NCBI GenBank assembly: GCA_021030905.1
Contig: JAGFMI010000013.1
Coordinates: 1-64,000 of the forward strand
Direction: 5' to 3'
DNA: 64,000 bases
Source: Pyrenula massariospora
Lineage: Eukaryota; Ascomycota; Eurotiomycetes; Pyrenulales; Pyrenulaceae
Below the pieces are notes generated by a model that was not told where the DNA came from, ran no database searches, and saw nothing but the letters and a program-made list of their open reading frames with translations. Position numbers and translations under genes: made by a program. This document shows, in pieces, positions 34,893 to 45,328 of the stretch (within the stretch, counting starts at the first letter, position 1; each line of letters begins with the position of its first letter).

Positions 34893-36939
34893 AAGAGGGG
34901 TTTGAAAGCCTTTTGTGCGACACAACATTGCGGATGCCGCCGGCTGATACATGGATCGAGTAATCCGACCCAATTGGCAATGGTCCGCTCTCGTGTTTGA
35001 CGACCTCACTCGTTCAATTTCCAGAGCATACGGCGAGCATTCATCTGTTCCTTAGCTCATACAACAACAGCACTTCTTCCCACCTCCTGCCTGGGATTTG
35101 TTGGTGGAAGCTGTGCGCCTGTAGCTGGCATTGTACATAGATATTCTAGAAGGTTGTCTCTGAGAATCACTGTGCAGCGAGCTGGCAGATGACATCAGGA
35201 CAGCTAGTGGGTCTTCGCGGACCTTATTACTAATGTTCATCCATAGACTATTAATACACGATGTAATGAACACGATGCTCTCGTTGCCTAATCTCCAAGT
35301 TCTCTGAATTCATCTACAGGAAACACGCAGTCAAACGTCTAGCAGTGACGTGCAGTAGTCTTGCGCCAACAGTCCTCTCAAGATGACGCGAGACAGAATG
35401 CCCATACATGCCGGGCGCTCGTCGATGGCGCTGAAACTTCCAGAAATGGGGATCTCTTCCTCAGTCCAGTGGCGAGACTCGTTTCTCAGCGCCCAACATC
35501 CAGAGGAATGGCACTCACGAGGTCCACTTACAAGGCAAAACCGTCGACTACACGTATGCATGAATATGCACGCCCTTTCCATTCCCCTGGGACCGCAACT
35601 TGATCCTACGGCCTAAGAATAAGGTATGAAAGCTCGAATGGGACCGGGCAGATTACCATCCAGCTCCACATGCGGCTCCCGTTGCTCTTTTTTTTGCCCG
35701 GATGCCTGGGCCACCCGGGCGGCCGACGCCAGGCAGGCAAAACGGGGCGAACGGATCGACAGCGAAGGACGGCGGGATACTGGTGCAGTTGTGTAACAGT
35801 AGACGTGGCTTCAGGGCATATCAATTCTGAGTAATCAGAAGCGACCAGGCTGTGTTTCATCTTGCCAAGCACAGAGCAGGGAGAAGACTTGAAGATGGAG
35901 CAGAGAGGGACGGCGGCGACAGTGCGGCGGCGCGTGCATAAGCTGTCTACAGGATTGATAAGCTCCAGGCCGAGAGGATGCAGAGGCAGAGAGAGAGAGA
36001 GAGACATGGCCGCAGGTACCATCGTATGTAAAATGGGTGTAGGAGGTACTTACGGAGAGGCGTTGAGGATTCGGTGGCCAACACGTCTGAGCTGACCAAA
36101 CCCGACGCTGGTTGGCTGCACTGCGGGGTCTGCCTTGGGTTGCTCGCTAGCTGAGTCTCGCTCCCTCTGCGGCCAATTGACCCGATCTTCGCCCTGTCGC
36201 TTGCTGAAGAGCGCCCTGGCAGCAGTCATCATGAGACATGAGCCGAGACAGCAACGTGTACAGCGGCGTCAAAAAAAAAAGACACGAGATTGATAAAGCC
36301 CCGTCGGTGGAGAAAAGTTGCACAATCCAACAATCTGGAGACTCGACAGCGCACCAGACCGCCACTTTTCTCCATCGTCGCCCATTCGACCTTCGCCTGC
36401 ATCTTAGCCTCGCATCGCATTAAGGAAGTCGGAACATCGACCAATCTCACCGCGAACTCCCCCACCTTGACCGGCTCTCTGCACAAGCCTTTCAGGCATC
36501 CAGGGCGATCGCCCTTGTACTGTGTTACTGGCTCTTCATCTCCCATCGACTACAGCACGAGTCGTTGATGACCTATCGCAAGGCAGCCGTCAAACACTTA
36601 ACAATAGCTCGCAGCTAGAGGATCAGCCGGTTTATCTCCCCCGGACAAAGTTTAGAAATAAGATCGACTCCTTCAGGCTTCCACTCTTCCGTCCTCGATA
36701 AACGGGGAAACCAGGCTCGTCTCCACCGGAACTTCAATTGACTGCCTGCGTGCCCCACCTTCCTACAAGCGTCTGCCTTATTATCCCGTTTCTTAAAACG
36801 TTGTTCATTCTTACCTCTGTTCATTGCACCGTTCACTGCCTCAGTCTCTACGTGGACAACGACATCGATTGACTGCTCAGTCCGGCAGGAGATGAGCATT
36901 CTTACGTCTGTGCTCCGTGTATCCTGATCAACGGAAATC
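34893..36939. other. Intergenic and probable long 5' leader, no supported gene
   Basis: Frames of 100-138 codons exist on the minus strand but lack domains and overlap other frames. A GA run lies at about 35989-36004. The last 350 bases before the proline-rich gene look like a C/T-rich leader. Confidence 0.4.
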
Positions 36940-38691
36940 ATGTCCTTTCCTCCAATTCCTCCGCACCATCCCGTGCCGCCACAGCAGCAACAGAGGCCCA
37001 TGTTTCCACCACATATGTCCGGAGGCTTGGGTGGTCATGCACCTGCTCCTGGTGCCGGCCCGGTACCACCACCGGCTCATCATCCACCACAGCATGGGGC
37101 TGGTCCTGACTTCCTCGCCGGCCGGTTCGGCAACATGGGTCTCGGCGGTGGTATGCCGCTCAAGCAAGAACAACCCAAGGGTCCAAAGCCTCCGCCTGGT
37201 CTGAAACCTGGAGCTATCGTTGCGCACGAGGGATACACCTTTGACCGCCTCGATGGCTGGGAGATCGCCAGCAAGCGGCCAATTCGGGTGTCTCAGGATG
37301 ATTTAGCAAAGAAGACCTCGGGCAGGAAGGGTCAGATAGATATAATCGACCAGATGAGGAAGATGAGCGCTGCTCGTCGGGCTCAGATTGATCGTTTGAT
37401 TGAAGAGAAGAGGAGAGATGAGAAAGAACCCTGGTACGAATGGTCACCAGTGGCCGTGGAAGACGGAAGGAGCCGAGTGATTAAGAAAAACGGCAAAGAG
37501 ATTCGGGAGGTGATGACCATGGATGTCTTTATCGTCAGGAAAACTAAAAAGGATATTCCCAAGGAAAAAGAGGAGAAGAAAGAGGTAAAGAAACCGGCAC
37601 CCCGGATCCATGGCACTGTGGTCAATGTCAGGGAACCCCTCAAACCCAAAGAGCAGGGCTTCAGCGAGATGCCGAAGATGAAGGATCCCTTCCCAGCATA
37701 TACAGGTGGAGGAATCTTCGGCAGACCACCAGGTCAACAAGGTGCGCCAGGTGGCGTTGGTCTTCCTCCTCAGCAAGGAGGTGGGCCACCACCACAATTC
37801 AACGGCGGAATATTTGGCCCTAATGGATTTGGTCCCAAAGCTGGTGGTGTGCCTGGTGGCGGTGTGCCTGGTGGCGGACCTAAAAAAGAGCCTGGCATCC
37901 ATGTGATCAACGACCATTTCGACGAAGAACCTCAAATAATCGGCAAAGGTCCCAGGAAACCTAGCAAAGGTCACGCGGGCAACCCACTATTCGAACCCCT
38001 CGACCTCCCAAAAGCGCCGAAGAAGAAAAAGTCAATCCACAAGTTCTCCCTGGAAAGCGATGGCAGCTTCTCCGACGAGGACCACATTTCCTCCTTTGAT
38101 GAAGACGAGCTCAGTTCCGCCACCTCTCTGCACAGCCTGGACTTTGAAAAGCACGTCCCCTCGCGTGGCAGCCTCAAATCTCCTCGTCGTCGCTCAAAGG
38201 GTCCCGAAGGACCCGTCTATCGCGAACACAAGCGCGAGAAGAGCTACGTCGACCCACCACCGCCGCCTCGCCGACGCGAATCCCGCTACGCGGGTGAAGC
38301 ATTTGACATCTACCCCGAGCGTGCGCCGCGCCGTCCACCCCCGCTCGCCCGCCGGTCTACGGTGGCGTACTCGTCGGCGGGCCCAAGACGCCTGACGAAT
38401 GGCGAGTCCCCTCCACTGTCGCCGCGGGCTCGTTCACCTCCGCGCAGGAGCTCCGGGCTCCCGTGGCCGGATGAGCTGGACAGGGGGCAGAGTCGGGAGA
38501 GGGATTTGGAGGCTTATCTCCGGGCGAAGGTGATGCAGGAAAGAGAGGATGAGCTGAGGAGGAGGGAGTTGGACGTGATTGAACTGGAGAGGGAGAGGAG
38601 AAGGAGGGATGATATGGATCGGTTGGATATTCTGGATCGGATGACGAGGCGGAGCGATCCGATTGAGCGATATGGCTTTGGGAGACGGTAA
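36940..38691 (+). CDS. Proline-rich, charged low-complexity protein, unknown function
   Basis: A single exon of 583 residues from an ATG at 36940. Residues 1-90 are Pro/His/Gln/Gly-rich (PPHHPVPPQQQQRPMFPP). A helical, probably folded block follows at about 100-250 (TFDRLDGWEIASKRPIRVSQ, DIIDQMRKMSAARRAQIDRL). A second Gly/Pro stretch comes next (GIFGRPPG, repeated GGVPGG), then an acidic Ser patch. The C-terminal third is rich in Arg, Glu and Ser (RRRESRY, LSPRARSPPRRSS, ERERRRRDDMDRLDILDR), ending in a charged helix. The make-up is like RNA-processing or condensate-forming proteins, but no named domain was recognised. Confidence 0.72.
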   Translation: MSFPPIPPHHPVPPQQQQRPMFPPHMSGGLGGHAPAPGAGPVPPPAHHPPQHGAGPDFLAGRFGNMGLGGGMPLKQEQPKGPKPPPGLKPGAIVAHEGYTFDRLDGWEIASKRPIRVSQDDLAKKTSGRKGQIDIIDQMRKMSAARRAQIDRLIEEKRRDEKEPWYEWSPVAVEDGRSRVIKKNGKEIREVMTMDVFIVRKTKKDIPKEKEEKKEVKKPAPRIHGTVVNVREPLKPKEQGFSEMPKMKDPFPAYTGGGIFGRPPGQQGAPGGVGLPPQQGGGPPPQFNGGIFGPNGFGPKAGGVPGGGVPGGGPKKEPGIHVINDHFDEEPQIIGKGPRKPSKGHAGNPLFEPLDLPKAPKKKKSIHKFSLESDGSFSDEDHISSFDEDELSSATSLHSLDFEKHVPSRGSLKSPRRRSKGPEGPVYREHKREKSYVDPPPPPRRRESRYAGEAFDIYPERAPRRPPPLARRSTVAYSSAGPRRLTNGESPPLSPRARSPPRRSSGLPWPDELDRGQSRERDLEAYLRAKVMQEREDELRRRELDVIELERERRRRDDMDRLDILDRMTRRSDPIERYGFGRR

Positions 38692-39374
38692 AATTGGGTC
38701 TGTCTGGTCTTGGCGTTCTTTGTCTTTGTTTTTGACCCTGGAGCGTCTTTTTGTCCGTTGGCGGCGGGCGGTGAAGACGGTCTACGGGCATTGACCATTA
38801 ATGCTCCTTTTGCTGTCATCTATTTTTGATTTTGCTCTCGCTTGTGTTGTGCTTTCCGGCGAGCGTGCTGTCTTACTACCTTACCTCTTCCCATTCCTCT
38901 CTGTCTTCATTCACTTATGTGTTACGACACGATTTCCTGAACGGCCGTCTAACCTGCCGCCCACCCATCTTACTCATTTTTTGCTGGCTCGCTGGCTTGG
39001 ACAGTGTCTCGCCAGCCTTTTCGTTTCTCTACTTCAATTCTATTCTGGGCGGGCAGAAATTTGTTCATGATACCATACCATTTCAACAGGAAGCTTATAA
39101 GGCTTGGGGGCTACTCAAAAGTTGGTGGTAGGTTTTGGGGGGAATACGTTACAATATTATATCGACAGACAGATAGTATAACATAACTCTAGTTTTGAGA
39201 AACGGCCTCAAAAATACAAACACATACGTATCTTTTGGATTACGGATTGTCTTCGCTCAAGGCTCTTTTTAGGTGAAGATAGGTTAGATGTTCGTTCGGT
39301 TCCATTCTACTCGCTTGGCGATCTTCATGCGATTGCTTTACTGGGGATGAAAGAAGGTCGCATACCAGTCATGA
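38692..39374. other. Intergenic, 3' flank of the proline-rich gene
   Basis: T-rich 3' flank with no coding frame of substance. Confidence 0.45.
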
Positions 39375-39558
39375 CTCGATATAAGCAATTCTTTAGAAAG
39401 CAACAAAACCAGGAAATTGACCCTGTACACCTTTGGCAGTTTCTCATCGACGTCGGTCCAGGGTAGCTATGATGGTAAAGGCCGTTGCTACAAAAGAAGG
39501 GGAGCTAGGTTGCTGTGGAATGATTGCAATTGGATAAATCTCAGTTGCTTATATCGAG
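39375..39558. mobile_element. MITE-like inverted-repeat element, copy A (184 bp)
   Basis: The segment begins ctcgatataagcaa (39375-39388) and ends ttgcttatatcgag (39545-39558), a perfect 14-bp terminal inverted repeat. It has no coding capacity. A diverged second copy follows directly in the same orientation. No target-site duplication could be fixed because the flanks are AT-rich. Small size, terminal inverted repeats and no frame are what a non-autonomous DNA transposon looks like. Confidence 0.65.
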
Positions 39559-39576
39559 ACTTAATTGCAATCACGA

Positions 39577-39762
39577 CTTGATATAAACAATTCGTTAGAA
39601 GACCGTCACAATTCCGTTGATTGATTCTGTACACCTCTGACAGTAACTCATCGACCTTGGTCTGCTGTGACTGTGGCGGTGCAGCCCGCCTCTTCAAGAA
39701 GGAGCGAGCCGAATTGCTGTGAGAAGATTGCAATTCAATGAACATTGATTACTTATATCGAG
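39577..39762. mobile_element. MITE-like inverted-repeat element, copy B (186 bp)
   Basis: This matches copy A along its length: shared gtacacct, ctcatcgac, ttgctgtg and gattgcaatt blocks in the same order. Its ends are cttgatataaacaa (39577-39590) and ttacttatatcgag (39749-39762). Relative to copy A the ends differ only by C-to-T and G-to-A changes, as RIP would produce. The 18-base spacer between copies suggests tandem duplication or two adjacent insertions. Confidence 0.6.
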
Positions 39763-40073
39763 GCTTGACTGATAGCCATTTCCTCTCGCGAGAATGGCAA
39801 CGGCGGTCTGCGGGCAAGATTCCTGCCTTCCCGAGATACATCATTGACCAAACCTTCCACCTACCTTATTTTACAAAAACATTCTCGTCCGCATCAGCAA
39901 AGGTTCACTTTCGACCATACGTTATCTAACATCGATACACTGCTACAAAGCCAATCTTTAAGCCGCATTTTAGCCTCACCTACCCACCAATCTCTATGGA
40001 GTTCCAATTACCCACGACCAACAGGAGTGACGACGTGGCTTAGTATGCAAAATTGAGAGGTTATGGTACTCCG
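39763..40073. other. Promoter region of the DUF3632 gene
   Basis: About 310 bases. They include an ATG at 39996 in frame with the DUF3632 coding region but separated from it by a TAG at 40041. Confidence 0.45.
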
Positions 40074-40926
40074 ATGCTCATGATCTTGCAAGAGCTCGTG
40101 AAAAATGCAGACGAAACAACGGAAAAGGCAGTGCAACAGACGGTTGACCTAGCCCCGACCAACAAAATCATTGACCGTTGGAAAGCTCTCGACACATTCA
40201 TCGGGATGCTATGGAGAGAGCTGTACGTGGTCGCTGGACAAACCGAACCTGAAAATCAATCGAAGCTCGTCCATTTCCTTCTCGAGCTGCGGACACATTC
40301 GATGAAGGACTGGATTGCCAACGAACCGTTGAAGCACAGCGGCAGCCAAGTCTGGACAGATCTTCCAGAATTCAAAAGCGTCACTCTGGACTTTTGGCAT
40401 TGCGGTAAAAGACAGATAACTTCAAATTAGTGGGTTTTTAGGGCTAATAAGAGACACAGACCGTGTGCTAGCTTATGGATCAGTGAACAATAAGCAAACA
40501 GCAGGTTCCAAGAACAAGGCGGCATTCATGGCCCAAATTCTCGCTGCAGCAGGGATCAATTACGTCCATCCTGACTTTAACCCTCTCGATCTGTCGGACA
40601 TCGTCCTTGCGGACTGCCGTACCCTTTTTGAGACCGAAAAACATCGCAGCACGGTTCCGGTCAAGTTGGTGCACCTGACGACTCCCTGGTTCATACATGC
40701 AGGGGACAGACTGTGGACAAACGTTCAGAAAGTGCTGACTTGTCAGGACGACAGAGGGGACCCTGGGGACAGGTTCCGAGGCAGGGAATGGAAAGGATAT
40801 AATGTTGAGCGTTGGAATGCCTGGATGGAAGGTTTATCCTATATCGGCGGGACCTGCGAGGATGGGGAAGTACAGAGCGCCGTATACAAGGCAATGGCAG
40901 CCGCTCGGAAGGCGCAGCAGGACTGA
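40074..40926 (+). CDS. DUF3632-family protein, unknown function
   Basis: Model: exons 40074-40404 and 40460-40926 with a 55-nt intron (branch-like gctaat, acceptor cacag), 265 residues. The second exon continues DRVLAYGSVNNKQTAGSKNK. The pattern of an N-terminal helical half with RWKALDTFIGMLWRELYVVA and a Trp-rich C-terminal half (FIHAGDRLWTNVQ, RWNAWMEGLSYIG) is that of the DUF3632 proteins abundant in Pezizomycotina, which are soluble and of unknown role. The start is uncertain: frame-consistent coding-like sequence extends upstream to an ATG at 39996 but is crossed by one TAG. Confidence 0.75.
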
Positions 40927-41871
40927 TATCTGTGCTGGAAGTGGCCTTCGGCGTATTATTGATAAGAAATTTGAACAGTGAGAAGTAGGAGTTAAGCAGA
41001 CCCACGTATCGATATCAAATTACAGGAGCCAGCACCGTTTTTACACAATGCCATTGAAAACCCTTGATGCATATCACGCCACGCACGCCAGGCTCGGTCC
41101 TCGACATGGTAACGGCTATTCCTCGGCCCATGGAGGCTTGGCATTCTGTATCCCTTCCGAGGCAGGCCCTCCTTTAGGTGTTACAAATGTCGACGGTTTT
41201 TTGTCGCCCATAACCGCGTTGCCGTCCCCGGCGCTGATCACAACAAGGGGGTGGGCAATGCTATCATTGGACCTAAACAGCTATCGACATCTCTAACGCC
41301 TTAAGGAATAGCCCGCTTCAGCTGCTTTGGAGCACCACGGGATGACTCAGATGTTTCGTGTGGAAATGGCTCTGTATAAATCTTATAGCCATCGAAGACT
41401 TTACCATTGATCTATCTACACAGTTTCAAAAAAGATTTGTTGACTTGGACTCTCTTTTTGTGAGATATGCAGCGTTATTTTGCTACAAATATCCGTGTTT
41501 ACGAAATCCTTTCGTTGGCCAACCGCAGTTTCTCTTTTCACAAATTGTAAGCGAAGCCTCCAACTTCTTTGATACTTCTTGCGCGAAAATTTTGCGGGTC
41601 TCTACCTTCTATCAGAGCCACGGGCAATACCGCATGGGGAATTAGAGCGGCAGTTGCATTAGGTAGACATTATCATTGGTTCCATGGTGGCTTGGATGAT
41701 CAGCCCATTGTCGAGCTATCTAGAGTGAAAGGAAGAAGTGCATTGGGTGTAAGTGTTGCCGCTGTGCCTTCCCTATGCAGGTACGCACCTTCCTAATACC
41801 TTCATCCAAGATTCATTGTCGTCTGGGATTTCATTTCGCATTTTACACATTCTGCTCGATCCCACCATCAA
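40927..41871. other. Intergenic, promoter side of arginyl-tRNA synthetase
   Basis: No supported gene was found. Frames at 41048-41645 lack coding character. Confidence 0.45.
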
Positions 41872-43904
41872 ATGGCGGCAACTATCGCCGAGCAGGTGTT
41901 GAGCCTATGCCTATCAACGCCCGTTCCCGAGTCTTATCCAAAAGTCAACCCTGTTGATGTGTACCGCGTCTATATCACCCAGCAATTGGCAACTATCACT
42001 GGTATAGATCCAAGTGTTATTTACCCTTCACTTCAATGGATGCAAACGTTAGAGAAAGGCGACCTCACACTTCCAGTGCCGCGGCTTCGTATCAAGGGTA
42101 CGGCATCGGCAGATCTGGCGCAGGAATGGGCTAAAAAAGTGCGTTCTCTCTAAATTTGTGGTGACATGTTTGACACCTCTAGTTTCCTGAGAACGATTTT
42201 ACTCTGCCACCAGTCGTCTCCGGTATCAACCTGAGCTTTACGTTCAATCCCAAAAGCGTAACTTCAATCGTCTTATCTATCATCTATGCCCTCGGCGCCG
42301 GCTACGGTTTCAATCGCGCCCTAGGAGAGCAGAAGCATGGCGACTCTTCCACACCACACACAAAAGTGATTGAATTCTCCTCTCCAAATATCGCAAAAGA
42401 ATTTCACGCTGGTCATCTTCGGTCGACTATAATTGGAGGCTTTCTGGCGAAGCTATACGAGGGCAATGGTTTCAAGGTCATCCGTATAAATTACCTTGGC
42501 GACTGGGGGCGTGGGTATCCCAATCTGCTTAAGGAGGTTGCCGGCTGACACTAACTAGGGCAGTACGGACTGCTTGCCGTAGGATGGCAGAAATATGGAT
42601 CTGAAGAGCTTCTTAGGTTTAACCCGACAGCACATCTCTTTAACATTTACGTCAAAATCTCTGCCGAGTTCAAGCCCGAAGAGGACCAATTCAAGGCCGC
42701 AGGAAAGCGAGGTGAAGATACAAGTCAGCTTGAAACAACCGGGCTATTTGGAGAGGTCAAGAACTACTTTAGACGAATGGAACAAGGCGATCAAGAAGCG
42801 TTGGCATTATGGAAGCGCTTTCGTGATATGAGCATTGAGAAATATAAGACAAGTTACTTTAGACTCAACATCGAATTTGATGACTATTCAGGAGAATCCA
42901 CTGTGAAACCTGCAACAATGGAAAGGGCTGAAGCAGTACTAAAAGAGAAAGGCTTAACCGAGATCGATCAAGGGGCATTGGTCATCGATTTCAAGAAATA
43001 TGGGGCAAAGAAGCTGGAAAAGGCTATCGTGCGCAATCGAAACGGGACCACAACTTATCTTCTCCGAGATATTGGCGCTGCAATCGAGAGGTACGAGCGG
43101 TACCACTTCGATTCTATGATCTATGTCGTCATGGCCGAACAAGATATTCATCTGCAGCGTTTCTTCAAAGTCCTGGATCTCATGGGCGGTGAGTACAAGG
43201 AAGTCAGTGCGCGCTGCCAGCATGTCAACTTCGGAAAAGTCATGGGCATGTCTACGCGTAAAGGAACTGTGAAATTCCTTGATGACATCCTTCGCGATGT
43301 TGGCGACCGTATGCATGAATTGATGCGAAAAAATCCCGAGAAGTATTCTCAGGTTGAAGAACCGGGGCAAGTTGCGGACATTCTCGGAATCTCTGCCGTT
43401 ATGGTACAGGACATGAGTGGCAAAAGAATAAATAGCTACCCATTCGACATGGAGCGAATGTTCTCCTTCGAAGGGGACACCGGGCCATACCTACAATATG
43501 CTCATGCACGTCTATGTTCCGTCGCCAGAAAAGCTGGTTTTAGTCCCCAAGAACTCAAGCATGCCGACCCTTCTCTCTTGACAGAGAAGCATGCCGTTGA
43601 TCTACTTCGACTGATGGCTCAATACCCGGATACAGTAGGACAAACACTCAAAACTCAAGAACCGACCACCATTTTGACGTATCTTTTCCGCCTGACTCAC
43701 CAGCTTTCTTCAAGCTACGACGTCCTCCGCGTCGTCGGGGCTGCAGAAGGTCTAGCAACGTCCATCGCCCGAGCTTCACTATATGAAGCTGCTCGCCAAG
43801 TATTGAGTAATGGAATGCAACTCCTCGGATTGACACCGGTGGAACGGTGAGTTGCCCAAAACTAGGTCCACAAGTCTCTTTAAGCTAATGGCGATAGGAT
43901 GTGA
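41872..43904 (+). CDS. Arginyl-tRNA synthetase, cytosolic
   Basis: Model: exons 41872-42138, 42183-42510, 42559-43846 and 43898-43904, introns of 44, 48 and 51 nt, 629 residues. The last coding exon is only 7 nt and yields the C-terminal TPVERM. It is a class Ia synthetase. An ArgRS N-terminal additional domain leads to the HIGH-equivalent motif in [20 protein letters not shown], then [18 protein letters not shown] across intron 2. The tRNA-binding region has [19 protein letters not shown], and the KMSKS-equivalent loop reads MGMSTRKGT. The C-terminal helical anticodon-binding domain ([17 protein letters not shown]) is complete. It charges tRNA-Arg with arginine. No mitochondrial presequence is evident from this start, though one could come from an upstream start. 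Confidence 0.93.
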
Positions 43905-45328
43905 TTGCGTTCCAACTAGAAAAGGGCGATGTATCACATTCTAAACAATTATCAAATTTGAGAAAACCCAAAGGTGAAGAAGCAGCTAGCTCCAATGATC
44001 GATTATGCAAGCTTTCAAGAGATATCAATTCTGTTTATAGCTAGACTAGCGTGTTCACTCTTAATTACTAGCTTCTACTGCTATCACCATTGTACGCCAG
44101 TCCAGAAAACCCTCTTGTACTGAGATGAAAACCAAAGCACTATAATGACAGGTTCGTAACCTTGCTCCAGTGCTATCTGTACAACCGTTGAGAGAATCCA
44201 CGATTTTAGAAACGGAACATGGTCTAGATCATTACACATACGAGCCAGCAAGTGTACGCCTATCTGAAAAAGGAAACGAGCAGTTGTTAAAGTAATGCAG
44301 AAGATACTTTCAAAGAACAAGGTATCTCGTCACAAGTCAGATGCCCCTTAACGCGTCGCCGTCGAAGCCGAAGAAACTCAAGCGCATTAGGCGAGAACTC
44401 TCTCCAAAATTCACTCAAAACCGCCTCATTATCTGCTGTGGCTTAATCTACGCGGTTGCCAGACCGCGGTTTGGCAGAACAGTCAACATCACTGCAACCC
44501 AGCTAATTTACGGCGCACTTAAGGCACAACCCAGATCCCAGGCAGCAATTATGCTTTTCCCCAGTAGGAGCGTTCAATCGGCAAGATACCTCTAAAGCTC
44601 ACCCTGATACTCGTCGTACTTGTGTGTGCCAACAATCTTTGGGCCGTCGTTTGGGCAGCAGCCTTTTCCCTGCACAAATTACAGCTCCAGGCTTTGATAA
44701 GACCTAGATGCCGGAACAAAGCACCTGTTTGGTCGCCTCACAAGCTGTCCAACTGAAGCATTACAAAGCTTGGAGCCCCCGTACTCGGAGCCTTCCAAGG
44801 CCCAACATCCTCAAAGCGTCAGGATTTGTTTTTGGCATTAAAACTGCTACACCGAAGGCCAGCTTAGCTGATAAGAACGCGTTGGTTTCCTTTCAACTGG
44901 CCAGAAATGAGCCCAGCTCAGTAAATATAATGGGACTTGGTCGACTGCAAAAGTGTTTCTTCCTCTAAAAGCAATCATGGACCACTTAATTCAGGCAAGC
45001 CGGGATGACTATGTTGAGGTGTCGGAGTTCTGTCCAGAAAGGCCGTCGGGGATCGCTGGCGTGATGAGAGCGTAATCGAATATACGTATACTCGGTCCGA
45101 CGGTGAGATTTTCTTGACCCCCATTGGTTTATCTGGCTTATCCCTCTACAACAGGCGCACGCGGGGGGCCCGGTATGTATGTTTCAAGCTCCAAGACCCT
45201 GGTATGAAATGCCGCGATCTCGGAGGGCGTCTACGTATGTATTTAGGAGCATGATCTGACTGGCAATCTATGTTCGAATGCACATGGCAGTTCGAGTGGC
45301 TTGAAAACTGAAAATGCTAGGTCACTCT
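43905..45328. other. Intergenic between convergent genes, no gene seen
   Basis: AT-rich to balanced sequence with only short frames. No repeats were recognised. Confidence 0.45.

Noticed and set aside
36229-36546. 105-codon minus-strand frame with an ATG start
   Set aside because: No domain, overlapping frames on the other strand, and composition like the surrounding leader sequence.
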